DNA of 8,155 nucleotides, from positions 1 through 8,155 of the forward strand of contig CANHLD010000074.1 of NCBI GenBank assembly GCA_947461325.1, written 5' to 3'. The position numbers and the translations under genes are program-made. Position 1 is the stretch's first letter. Each line of letters begins with the position of its first letter. The DNA is from Comamonadaceae bacterium (GTDB lineage Bacteria; Pseudomonadota; Gammaproteobacteria; Burkholderiales; Burkholderiaceae_C). The notes beneath the pieces were generated by a model that saw only the letters and a program-made list of their open reading frames with translations, made no database searches and was not told where the DNA came from. Positions 1 through 6,258 of the stretch are shown here, in pieces.

Positions 1-65
1 TGGGACTCTTCCACGCCAAGTTGTTCGGCAATGATTTTTTTGACTCGTGCTTCAATATCGCTCAT
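1..65 (-). CDS. acpP: Acyl carrier protein AcpP, N-terminal fragment
   Basis: This is the first 21 codons of acyl carrier protein, the small acidic cytoplasmic protein that carries growing acyl chains on a 4'-phosphopantetheine arm. The rest, including the DSL serine that receives the arm, lies beyond the left edge. The visible residues begin MSDIEARVKKIIAEQLGV, a very typical AcpP helix I. The start is supported by a GAGGG Shine-Dalgarno-like sequence four bases upstream of the ATG (positions 70-74). It follows fabG with an 84-bp gap, the widest gap inside the fab genes, which fits the extra expression that acpP usually needs. The identification rests on a short but highly conserved N-terminus plus gene order. 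Confidence 0.93.
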   Translation of the reverse strand, partial: MSDIEARVKKIIAEQLGVEES

Positions 66-92
66 GTTTCCCTCAAAGGGTTGTGGTTGGTA

Positions 93-116
93 GTCCGCGA
101 TTTTAGCCGCGCGGAC
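93..116 (-). other. Stem-loop in the fabG-acpP intergenic leader
   Basis: GTCCGCG (93-99) and CGCGGAC (110-116) are perfect inverted copies that can form a 7-bp GC-rich stem with a 10-base loop. On the minus strand it lies about 27 bases before the acpP start codon. It is followed by UACCAACC rather than a U-tract, so it does not look like an intrinsic terminator. It could stabilise or mark a processing point in the acpP message. The function is inferred only. Confidence 0.4.
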
Positions 117-134
117 GATACGGCTTGCTACTGG

Positions 135-143
135 CTTATACCA
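135..143 (-). promoter_or_regulatory. Candidate extended -10 promoter for acpP
   Basis: On the minus strand the bases read TGGTATAAG, matching the extended -10 pattern TGnTATAAT with one mismatch in the hexamer. I see no good -35 box, which extended -10 promoters often lack. Transcription would start near 128 and give a leader of about 60 bases containing the 93-116 stem-loop. A separate acpP promoter is plausible because AcpP is needed in far larger amounts than the Fab enzymes, but this is a motif match only. Confidence 0.3.
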
Positions 144-149
144 AGGCCT

Positions 150-899
150 TTAGGCCATGTACATGCCTCCATTGACGTGCAATTCCTGACCGGTCACATA
201 ACCGGCCTGCGAACTGGCCAGATAGGCGACCGCATGGGCCACATCTTCGGGTTGCCCCAGATGTCCCAGCGGAATTTGACCTAGCAAGGCTTGTTGCTGT
301 TCTTGCGGCAAAGTGGCCGTCATGTCGGTGTTGATGAATCCGGGCGCGACGCAATTGACGGTGATGCCACGGCTGCCCAGTTCACGGGCGAGTGCACGGG
401 TCATGCCCGCCACGCCCGCCTTGGCGGCGGCGTAATTCGCCTGGCCGGGGTTGCCCGAGGCACCCACCACGCTGGTGATGTTGATGATGCGCCCGAAACG
501 CTGCTTCATCATGGGCCGGATAGCAGCGCGACTGAGCCTGAACACGGCTTTCAAATTGGTGTCAATGACTTCATCCCAATCGCTGTCTTTCATGCGCATG
601 GCCAAGGTGTCGCGCGTGATGCCAGCGTTATTGACCAGCACATGCAGACCGCCGGTTTGTTGCACCAGGTTGTCAACCACGGCCTGCAATTGTTCCGCGT
701 CATTGACTTGCAAGACCAAGCCGTGACAACCGGAAAATGCCGACAAAGCTTCGCTGATGCGCTTAGCACCGTCCTCGGTAGTGGCTGTGCCATGCACGGC
801 AAAACCTTGCTTGGCCAGCTCCAAGGCAATGGCCGCACCAATGCCGCGGGATGCGCCTGTCACCAAAGCGGTAAGTGGAGAAAGTTCTGGGTTACTCAT
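150..899 (-). CDS. fabG: 3-oxoacyl-[acyl-carrier-protein] reductase FabG
   Basis: FabG is the cytoplasmic NADPH-dependent reductase that converts beta-ketoacyl-ACP to (3R)-hydroxyacyl-ACP, the first reduction of each fatty-acid elongation cycle. The 249-residue protein is a short-chain dehydrogenase with a complete set of family signatures: the cofactor-binding TGASRGIG at residues 14-21, NNAG at 90-93, and the catalytic tetrad Asn115, Ser143, Tyr156, Lys160 (YAAAK). The length is close to the usual 244-250. The start ATG lies two bases after the fabD stop codon. No clear Shine-Dalgarno sequence is visible, so translation is probably coupled to fabD. The ending, GGMYMA, is the usual FabG C-terminus. 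Many SDR paralogues exist, but the fabD-acpP context makes FabG secure. Confidence 0.97.
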   Translation of the reverse strand: MSNPELSPLTALVTGASRGIGAAIALELAKQGFAVHGTATTEDGAKRISEALSAFSGCHGLVLQVNDAEQLQAVVDNLVQQTGGLHVLVNNAGITRDTLAMRMKDSDWDEVIDTNLKAVFRLSRAAIRPMMKQRFGRIINITSVVGASGNPGQANYAAAKAGVAGMTRALARELGSRGITVNCVAPGFINTDMTATLPQEQQQALLGQIPLGHLGQPEDVAHAVAYLASSQAGYVTGQELHVNGGMYMA

Positions 900-901
900 G
901 T

Positions 902-1855
902 TTATTGCGCCAAAAAAGTGCGTGTTTCAGCCAGCGTCGCGGGGTCGTACATGGCCTGTGAATGCAGTTCAGGGCAAATGCGTTTGACCATACCGCTCAA
1001 CACTTTGCCCGGTCCGCATTCCACCACGTGGCTGACGCCGAGCTGCTGCATACGCTGAACCGTTTCCACCCAGCGTACCGGTCCGAACGACTGACGGTAA
1101 AGCGCATCGCGGATACGGGTTGCATCCGTTTCATGTGCCACGTCAATATTGTTGATGATGGGAATTTGCGGTACTTGCAATGCCATGCCTTGCAGGTGTT
1201 CGCGCAAGCGCTCGGCAGCCGGTTTCATCAAGGCACAGTGAAACGGGGCAGATACCGGTAGCAACACAGTGCGTTTGGCGCCTGCCGCTTTAAGTAATTC
1301 GCAAGCCTTTTCAACAGCGGCTTTGCTGCCTGAAATCACGGTTTGGCCGGGGTCGTTGAAATTGGCGGCTTGCACCACTTCCCCGCTGTCCGGAGAGAAA
1401 CTGTTTTGCGCCTCCTGGCAGACTTCAATCACCTTGGCCGGATCCAAAGCCAGCACAGCAGCCATGGCGCCTGCGCCCACTGCGACAGCGTCTTGCATGG
1501 CCTGGGCACGCAAACGAACCAGCGGCACGGCCTGCGACAAAGTCAACACACCGCTGGCCACCAAGGCGGAATATTCACCCAGCGAATGGCCGGCGACAAA
1601 AGCAGGCGTCGCGCCGCCCTCGGCCTGCCAGACGCGGTAAGCGGCGATGGCCGCCACCAGCATCACCGGCTGGGTGTTGGTGGTCAGGGCTAAATCTTCT
1701 TTTGGACCTTCGTGTATCAATTTGGCCAGGTCTTGTCCCAAAGCCTCGCTGGCCTCTTCCAACGCAGCTTCCACTACAGGGTGGTCGTTCCAAGCGTCAA
1801 GCATGCCAACGGATTGCGAGCCTTGTCCGGGAAATACAAATGAGAATGTCGTCAT
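902..1855 (-). CDS. fabD: Malonyl-CoA:ACP transacylase FabD
   Basis: FabD transfers the malonyl group from malonyl-CoA to AcpP and so supplies the extender unit for type II fatty-acid synthesis in the cytoplasm. The 317-residue protein (E. coli FabD has 309) shows GQGSQ at residues 10-14, the nucleophile elbow GHSLGE with catalytic Ser91, Arg116 in the LVRLRAQAM segment that binds the malonyl carboxylate, the second catalytic residue His206 in SAPFH, and GPGKVLSG at 281-288. I chose the ATG at 1855 because the family starts MTTFSFVFPGQG. An in-frame ATG at 1897 would add 14 residues with no family resemblance inside fabH. The start is one base from the fabH stop codon and has no obvious Shine-Dalgarno sequence, which suggests translational coupling. 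Confidence 0.97.
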   Translation of the reverse strand: MTTFSFVFPGQGSQSVGMLDAWNDHPVVEAALEEASEALGQDLAKLIHEGPKEDLALTTNTQPVMLVAAIAAYRVWQAEGGATPAFVAGHSLGEYSALVASGVLTLSQAVPLVRLRAQAMQDAVAVGAGAMAAVLALDPAKVIEVCQEAQNSFSPDSGEVVQAANFNDPGQTVISGSKAAVEKACELLKAAGAKRTVLLPVSAPFHCALMKPAAERLREHLQGMALQVPQIPIINNIDVAHETDATRIRDALYRQSFGPVRWVETVQRMQQLGVSHVVECGPGKVLSGMVKRICPELHSQAMYDPATLAETRTFLAQ

Positions 1856-1856
1856 A

Positions 1857-2858
1857 TCAATAGCGGAAAAGTACCGAGCCCCAAGCAAAGCCGCCACCTA
1901 CGCCTTCGAGCATCACCAATTGTCCGGGCTGCAATTTACCCGCGCGAACACCGACGTCCAACGCCAGTGGGATGGAGGCGGCAGAGGTGTTGCCATGATC
2001 GGCCACGGTCAACAACACCTTGTCCATGGAGAGTTTCATTTTTTTGGCTGTGCTTTGGATGATGCGGATATTCGCCTGGTGCGGCACCAACCAATCCAGA
2101 TCCGAGTCTTGCAAACCAGCTTTGGCCAATACGGCACGCGCCGTCTCTTCAAGCACACCCACGGCCAGTTTAAAGACGCCTTGCCCGTCCATTTTCAACA
2201 CGGGGTCGCCCAAAATTTGGCCACCTTGCACGTGACCGGGCACACACAACAGTCCGACATGCTTGCCGTCGGCATGGATGTCTGTGGCCAGAATGCCGGG
2301 CTTGTCAGAGGCTTCAAGCACCACAGCACCGGCACCGTCGCCGAACAACACGCAGGTGGTGCGGTCATTGAAATCAAGCAAGCGGGAGAAAACTTCAGCG
2401 CCGACCACCAAGGCGCGTTTGGCATTGCCGGCACGGATCATGGCGTCGGCCACGCTCAAAGCGTAAATAAAACCGGCACACACCGCTTGCACATCGAATG
2501 CCGGAGATCCGGCAATGCCGACCGCATCAGGATTGAGTTGCGCCAATTTGTGCTGCAGTATGCAAGCCGTGGAAGGAAACACCATGTCCGGCGTGGATGT
2601 GGCCACAATAACCAAATCAATGTCTTGAGGGCTCAACCCAGCTGCAGCTAAGGCTTGTTTGCTAGCCTCGAAAGCCAAATCGCTGCTGAAAACACCCTGG
2701 TCTACAAAGTGACGTGCGCGAATGCCAGTGCGCTCGACGATCCACTCGTCGGATGACTCCACACCTTTGGCCGCCAGTTCAGCCACCAAATCGGCGTTGC
2801 TGAGTCGACGCGGTGGAAGGTAACTTCCGGTGCCGACAATTCGGGAATACAAGCTCAT
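1857..2858 (-). CDS. fabH: Beta-ketoacyl-ACP synthase III FabH
   Basis: FabH starts fatty-acid synthesis by condensing a primer acyl-CoA, normally acetyl-CoA, with malonyl-ACP to give acetoacetyl-ACP. The 333-residue thiolase-fold protein carries the whole catalytic triad: Cys127 in AVCAG, His260 in VPHQAN and Asn290 in DHGNTSAAS. The glycine-rich GGGFAWGS (321-328) near the C-terminus is also typical, as is the N-terminal GTGSYLPP. Its ATG overlaps the plsX stop codon as ATGA, so the two are probably translationally coupled. Substrate preference, straight or branched primer, cannot be read from the sequence with confidence; acetyl-CoA is the default for this bacterial group. Confidence 0.97.
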   Translation of the reverse strand: MSLYSRIVGTGSYLPPRRLSNADLVAELAAKGVESSDEWIVERTGIRARHFVDQGVFSSDLAFEASKQALAAAGLSPQDIDLVIVATSTPDMVFPSTACILQHKLAQLNPDAVGIAGSPAFDVQAVCAGFIYALSVADAMIRAGNAKRALVVGAEVFSRLLDFNDRTTCVLFGDGAGAVVLEASDKPGILATDIHADGKHVGLLCVPGHVQGGQILGDPVLKMDGQGVFKLAVGVLEETARAVLAKAGLQDSDLDWLVPHQANIRIIQSTAKKMKLSMDKVLLTVADHGNTSAASIPLALDVGVRAGKLQPGQLVMLEGVGGGFAWGSVLFRY

Positions 2859-3901
2859 TCGGATTCAGACAATGTAGGAACAAGATGACCTGACGCCATC
2901 AGTAACGGGGCGGCATGTGCCAGTTGTGATTTCACCCGCGCCAGCAAATCATGGTCTGCCGCATCATACGCGCGCTGCAGCGCCGTCAAAAATGCCAATT
3001 CGTCAGCAGAGCCGTGACTTTTGAACACCAAACCGCGCAAACCCAGCAAAGCTGCGCCATTATGGCGCCTGTGGTCTACCAATTTTTTAAACCTAGATAA
3101 GGCTGGATAAGCGATAAAGCCTGCAATTAACGTAAATATATTGCGGGAAAAGCTCTTTTTAAGGAAATCAGAGATCATGGCGGCGAGCCCTTCAATGGCT
3201 TTGAGCGCGACATTACCGACAAAACCGTCACAAACCACTATATCTGTGGTTCCTTTGAAAATATCGTTGCCTTCGACATTACCGTAAAAATTGAGATCGC
3301 CGGATTTAGCAGCAGATCGCAACAATTCACTGGTTTTTTTGATATTTTCATTACCTTTAATGGCCTCTTCGCCAATATTCAGCAAGCCTACCGAGGGCTT
3401 TTCGATGCCGGTCAACACCGACACCAAGGCAGAACCCATCAAAGCAAATTGCAGCAAATGCTCTGGAGAAGAGTCCACATTGGCGCCCAAGTCCAACATG
3501 GTGGTGCCGCCACCTTTGGCGTTAGGCATTTGACCGGCAATTGCAGGTCTATCAATACCATCCAATGTTTTAAGAATATAGCGAGCGATAGCCATCAATG
3601 CGCCCGTGTTGCCAGCAGATACAGCAACTTGTGCATTTCCATCGCGCACCTGCTCAATCGTTATGCGCATGGAAGAATCTTTTTTACGCCGTAAAGCCAC
3701 TTCCACGGGGTCGTCCATTTCAACCACTTCCATGGCATGAACCAAGGTCACGCGGGGGTGAGAAAAATGGGCAAGCGCTTCTGGCAATCCCACTAATAAT
3801 AATTTGGCGTGAGGATGACTGTCTAAAAAAGTGCGACAAGCCGGTAAAGTGACCTTGGGGCCATGGTCACCACCCATACAGTCGATGGCCAGTGTCACCA
3901 T
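2855..3901 (-). CDS. plsX: Phosphate acyltransferase PlsX
   Basis: PlsX converts acyl-ACP and phosphate to acyl-phosphate, the donor that PlsY uses to acylate glycerol-3-phosphate in the first step of phospholipid synthesis. It is a soluble enzyme that associates with the membrane. The 348-residue protein has the family blocks DCMGGDHGP (7-15), SAGNTGA (95-101), LDLGAN (136-141), GLLNIGEE (172-179) and CDGFVGNVALK (224-234). The length is normal. The ATG at 3901 gives the expected N-terminus, but there is no Shine-Dalgarno sequence before it; a GTG is the next codon and could also be used. The region encoding about residues 181-281 is clearly poorer in G+C than the neighbouring genes. It lies 95 bp after rpmF, behind a terminator-like hairpin. 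Confidence 0.96.
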   Translation of the reverse strand: MVTLAIDCMGGDHGPKVTLPACRTFLDSHPHAKLLLVGLPEALAHFSHPRVTLVHAMEVVEMDDPVEVALRRKKDSSMRITIEQVRDGNAQVAVSAGNTGALMAIARYILKTLDGIDRPAIAGQMPNAKGGGTTMLDLGANVDSSPEHLLQFALMGSALVSVLTGIEKPSVGLLNIGEEAIKGNENIKKTSELLRSAAKSGDLNFYGNVEGNDIFKGTTDIVVCDGFVGNVALKAIEGLAAMISDFLKKSFSRNIFTLIAGFIAYPALSRFKKLVDHRRHNGAALLGLRGLVFKSHGSADELAFLTALQRAYDAADHDLLARVKSQLAHAAPLLMASGHLVPTLSESE

Positions 3902-3941
3902 ATAAATAAAGGCTGAGGTAGTGTCACAAAGAACATGCCAT

Positions 3942-3981
3942 CAAGCAAAAGGCCCGCGCCAGACAAGCTGCGACGGGCCTT
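3942..3981 (-). terminator. Terminator-like hairpin between rpmF and plsX
   Basis: AAGGCCCG (3949-3956) and CGGGCCTT (3974-3981) form a perfect 8-bp stem. Three further inner pairs (3957-3959 with 3970-3972) are possible across a bulged A. Read on the minus strand, the stem ends in UUUUGCUUG, a short U-rich tail, as in an intrinsic terminator. The plus-strand side has no T-run, so the signal points in the direction of rpmF transcription. It starts about 15 bases after the rpmF stop codon. Because plsX and the fab genes follow without a clear new promoter, it may be a partial terminator that lets some transcripts through. Confidence 0.6.
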
Positions 3982-3996
3982 GATGCCGGATCAAAT

Positions 3997-4179
3997 TCAG
4001 GCTTCAGATTTGGTTTTCAGCACCTTGCGGCCACGGTAAAAACCGGTCGGGCTGATGTGATGGCGCAAATGCACCTCACCGGTGGTGGGCTCAACGGCCA
4101 AACCAGGCACATTCAACGCATTGTGTGAACGGTGCATGCCCCGCTTGGAGGGGGATTTTTTATTTTGTTGGACAGCCAT
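3997..4179 (-). CDS. rpmF: 50S ribosomal protein L32
   Basis: L32 (bL32) is a small basic protein of the large ribosomal subunit, located near the peptidyl-transferase region. The 60-residue sequence is typical of the family: MAVQQNKKSPSKRGMHRSH at the start, then PGLAVEPTTGEVHLRHHISP and a basic tail GRKVLKTK. It is the cysteine-free form without the zinc-binding CxxC pairs, as usual in proteobacteria. The start is supported by an AGGAG ribosome-binding site at 4186-4190, six bases before the ATG, the best in this minus-strand block. It lies between yceD and plsX, the conserved arrangement that links ribosome and lipid genes. Confidence 0.97.
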   Translation of the reverse strand: MAVQQNKKSPSKRGMHRSHNALNVPGLAVEPTTGEVHLRHHISPTGFYRGRKVLKTKSEA

Positions 4180-4218
4180 GACAGGCTCCTGAGTAGCTTG
4201 GGTTCAAATGGACAGCCA
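4169..4218. repeat. 10-bp direct repeat spanning rpmF leader and start codon
   Basis: TGGACAGCCA occurs at 4169-4178 and again at 4209-4218, exactly 40 bases apart. On the minus strand the downstream copy contains the rpmF start codon region (ATGGCTGTCCA), and the upstream copy lies in the untranslated leader as TTGGCTGTCCA. The spacing is not a multiple of three, so it is not an in-frame duplicated N-terminus. It may be coincidence. Confidence 0.45.
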
Positions 4219-4254
4219 AAACAACCGCAAGCAGCTGTAGGCGAAGAATCAAAG

Positions 4255-4280
4255 ATTATAGCGCCAAGCCAGAGCCTCAA
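4255..4280 (-). promoter_or_regulatory. Likely rpmF promoter
   Basis: On the minus strand there is a perfect TATAAT -10 hexamer at 4260-4255, about 75 bases before the rpmF start. The best -35-like sequence, TTGAGG (4280-4275), contains the yceD stop codon but gives a spacer of only 14 bases, shorter than the usual 16-18. Transcription would start near 4248, giving a leader of about 69 bases. The -10 box is strong evidence; the -35 assignment is doubtful. Confidence 0.55.
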
Positions 4281-4804
4281 GTCTTGGGCAGTTTCAAGCC
4301 GGCCAGCGCGGCAAACGGATGCGGCAAATCGTCTACTAAGGCCGCACTGGCAGGCGGCTGGCAGTTGCCATGGCTGACAATCAACGGCATAGCTAGTAAC
4401 AACTCGTCTTCGAGTAGTTCAATGGTGTTCAATTCGACAGAAGTTACCAACAAATCCTCTTCGCATTCATCGTCTTCAGCCAAAGCAGTGGCCTCATCTT
4501 CGACAAAACGGAACCACCGGTTGACGCTGATATCTACCGTCATGGGTTCCAAGCATCGCTGGCAACGTTGCGGCAAAGTCAGTGCCGCCTCAAGCAGCAT
4601 CCAACTTTGTTGCCGGGGGCCGGATCCGCGTGTTTCACCGCTGAGCGACCAGTCGCAAACCGTTTCAGCTGCAGTCACTTGCTGTTCAGCACAGGCCTCT
4701 TGCACGCGTGTCAAACTGTGCAAGCCATGGTGAAATTTGGCGTGTCCTAAAGACTCGGTAAAACGCTGGGTATCCAGCAAGCGGGCATTCCATTCGTTTG
4801 TCAT
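4277..4804 (-). CDS. yceD: YceD/DUF177 family protein, 23S rRNA-related
   Basis: This 175-residue protein belongs to the DUF177/YceD family. Members are linked to accumulation or processing of 23S rRNA in bacteria and plastids; the biochemical activity is not settled. The hallmarks seen are a CQRC pair (Cys81, Cys84) after LTLPQR, an acidic stretch at about 102-117, ELLEDELLLAMPLI at 129-142, a conserved HxxC (His145, Cys148) and the C-terminal HPFAALAGLK. The CxxC and HxxC residues could bind a metal together. I start at the ATG at 4804 because the open frame upstream, to 5227, is only the antisense of maf. There is no Shine-Dalgarno sequence. The gene is immediately upstream of rpmF, its usual partner. 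Confidence 0.92.
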   Translation of the reverse strand: MTNEWNARLLDTQRFTESLGHAKFHHGLHSLTRVQEACAEQQVTAAETVCDWSLSGETRGSGPRQQSWMLLEAALTLPQRCQRCLEPMTVDISVNRWFRFVEDEATALAEDDECEEDLLVTSVELNTIELLEDELLLAMPLIVSHGNCQPPASAALVDDLPHPFAALAGLKLPKT

Positions 4805-4811
4805 GTCAAGC

Positions 4812-4840
4812 AGTGTAAGAGAATGCAGCGTATGTCTCAG
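4812..4840 (-). promoter_or_regulatory. Candidate yceD promoter, possibly giving a leaderless mRNA
   Basis: On the minus strand CTGAGA (4840-4835) and TACACT (4817-4812) match the -35 and -10 consensus at four of six positions each, with an ideal 17-base spacer. The -10 ends seven bases before the yceD ATG, so transcription would begin at or next to the start codon. This agrees with the missing Shine-Dalgarno sequence. The hexamers are imperfect and the call is tentative. Confidence 0.3.
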
Positions 4841-5431
4841 CCTTCCATGATTCGCCCTTTGATACTGGGCTCCACCTCGGTTTACCGGCGCGAGTTGCTG
4901 CAACGCCTGCGCCTGCCGTTTGACGTTGTCAGCCCGCAAGTGGATGAAACCCCATTGGCCGGCGAAGCCCCGCACACCTTGGCCGTGCGTCTGGCCCTGG
5001 CCAAAGCGCATGCCGTGGCGGACAAACATCCCCGAGCTCTTGTGATCGGCTCGGATCAAGTGGCTGATCTGAATGGGGAACCGCTGGGCAAACCGGGCAC
5101 GCACGCCAACGCTGTCCTTCAATTGCAACGCATGCGCGGACACATGGTGGTGTTTCAAACCGCCGTGGCCGTGGTCTGCCATGAGACGGGTTTTGCAGAC
5201 CATGCCTTGGCGCAGGTCAAGGTGCAATTTCGCAACCTGAGCAACCAGGCGATCGAAGACTACTTACAAGCTGAAAAACCGTATGACTGTGCGGGCAGCG
5301 CCAAAAGCGAGGGGCTGGGTATCGCGTTGCTGGAGAGCATTGACAACCAGGACCCTACCGCTTTGGTAGGTCTGCCCTTGATACATACGTGCCGACTGTT
5401 GCGCGCCGCTGGTCTGGCTTTGCTGAACTAA
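4832..5431 (+). CDS. maf: Maf-family nucleotide pyrophosphatase, YceF type
   Basis: Maf proteins hydrolyse nucleoside triphosphates to the monophosphate and pyrophosphate, removing modified nucleotides. The YceF branch prefers 7-methyl-GTP. The 199-residue protein shows the N-terminal GSTSVYRR (13-20), QVDET (36-40), GSDQV (73-77), GKP (86-88), AKSEG (157-161) and LVGLPL (178-183). SDQV together with the SAKSEG block fits the YceF type better than the dTTP/UTP-specific type. Three in-frame ATGs exist (4823, 4832, 4847). I chose 4832 because AAGAGA ends nine bases before it; 4823 is too close to that sequence. The gene is divergent from yceD with a gap of only 27 bp and is followed by a methylase gene 8 bp downstream. 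Confidence 0.93.
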   Translation: MSQPSMIRPLILGSTSVYRRELLQRLRLPFDVVSPQVDETPLAGEAPHTLAVRLALAKAHAVADKHPRALVIGSDQVADLNGEPLGKPGTHANAVLQLQRMRGHMVVFQTAVAVVCHETGFADHALAQVKVQFRNLSNQAIEDYLQAEKPYDCAGSAKSEGLGIALLESIDNQDPTALVGLPLIHTCRLLRAAGLALLN

Positions 5432-5439
5432 ACCCAAGC

Positions 5440-6213
5440 ATGACACCGGTCACTTCTTCCAAAGGCAAGTTGTATTTGGTGCCAACCCCGCTGGATTTCA
5501 TGTGCAGCACCCAAGCCGCGCTCAATCAGGTCATGCCTGAAGGCACGCTACAAATAGCCTTCAACATAGATCACTGGGTGTGCGAGAACGCCAAGTCCAC
5601 CAGAGCCTTTCTCAAACGGCTGGCTGAAGTGCATCCGCTGAAAACAGTGTTGCAAGCACAGCAGATCACCGAATTACCCCGACAAGTACATAAAAAAGGC
5701 GACCATGTCGCGGCCGTGGACACGAGTGGGTTGCTCGCGCCTGCGCTGCAAGGCCATGACATGGGATTGGTCAGCGAAGCTGGTATGCCGGCAGTAGCCG
5801 ATCCGGGTTCATCATTGGTACGCGCCGCGCATGACGCGGGCATAGAAGTGGTGCCCTTGGTCGGTCCGTGTTCATTGCTGTTGGCGCTGGCGGCCAGCGG
5901 TTTGAACGGTCAGCAATTCGTCTTCATCGGCTACTTACCGCAAGATGCAGCGCAGCGTTTGCAACGGATTCAAGCGTTGGAGAAACACGCATTGAAAACC
6001 GGCGAGACCCAAATATTCATAGAGACGCCCTACCGCAATGAGGCCTTGTTATCGGCCTTGCTGAGCGGTTTGCATGACAACACCCGATTGTGTTTATGCA
6101 GCAATCTCAGCCTGGCTGATATGCAGGTGCAAAGCCTGCGGGTGGTGGACTGGAAGAAAAAAGGGCTGGTGCCGGACAAGCACAGCCCCGTGGTTTTTGC
6201 ATTCGGACCTTGA
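5440..6213 (+). CDS. RsmI-like SAM-dependent methyltransferase (tetrapyrrole methylase family)
   Basis: This 257-residue protein belongs to the tetrapyrrole methylase superfamily and is closest in pattern to RsmI (COG0313), which 2'-O-methylates C1402 of 16S rRNA. The matching blocks are LYLVPTPL (11-18), VCENAKSTRAFLK (47-59), SEAGMPAVADPG (112-123), VVPLVGPCSLLLAL (137-150), FIGYLP (162-167) and ETPYRN (195-200). Genuine RsmI has GNLxD after the first strand; here it is DFMCS, and the protein is shorter than the usual 280 or so. I therefore take it as a diverged paralogue with an unknown substrate, possibly still RNA. The ATG at 5440 gives the family-like N-terminus. No Shine-Dalgarno sequence is visible; translation is probably coupled to maf, 8 bp upstream. 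Confidence 0.87.
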   Translation: MTPVTSSKGKLYLVPTPLDFMCSTQAALNQVMPEGTLQIAFNIDHWVCENAKSTRAFLKRLAEVHPLKTVLQAQQITELPRQVHKKGDHVAAVDTSGLLAPALQGHDMGLVSEAGMPAVADPGSSLVRAAHDAGIEVVPLVGPCSLLLALAASGLNGQQFVFIGYLPQDAAQRLQRIQALEKHALKTGETQIFIETPYRNEALLSALLSGLHDNTRLCLCSNLSLADMQVQSLRVVDWKKKGLVPDKHSPVVFAFGP

Positions 6214-6220
6214 CTCAGTC

Positions 6221-6245
6221 GGGTGTAGTGGATGCACCCTCTTTG
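6221..6245 (+). terminator. Weak terminator-like hairpin between convergent genes
   Basis: GGGTGTA (6221-6227) can pair with TGCACCC (6233-6239), with one G-T wobble and a five-base loop, and is followed by TCTTT. It lies eight bases after the methylase stop codon in the 45-bp gap before the end of the oppositely oriented peptidase gene. The T-tract is short, so termination would be modest. On the minus strand no T-run follows the stem. Confidence 0.4.
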
Positions 6246-6258
6246 GCCCGAGAAAACC

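Noticed and set aside
291..1058. 255-codon open frame on the plus strand opposite fabG
   Set aside because: Antisense shadow of fabG and the end of fabD, with low-complexity composition and no family motif.
1856..1897. Earlier in-frame ATG for fabD
   Set aside because: It would add 14 residues translated from within fabH, while FabD proteins begin just before the FPGQGSQ motif.
1647..2651. 334-codon open frame on the plus strand opposite fabH and the start of fabD
   Set aside because: It is fully antisense to well-conserved genes with intact catalytic motifs. Its translation has no recognisable domain and is rich in His, Gln and Arg, as is usual for an antisense shadow frame.
3334..3340. 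Run of seven A on the plsX coding strand as a possible slippage or frameshift site
   Set aside because: The frame is intact on both sides and matches the PlsX family; the run falls on two Lys codons (AAA AAA) plus the first base of the next codon, and seven is short for polymerase slippage.
4805..5227. Upstream extension of the yceD frame to an ATG at 5227
   Set aside because: It is antisense to maf and adds 141 residues without DUF177 similarity; MTNEW at 4804 is the natural start.
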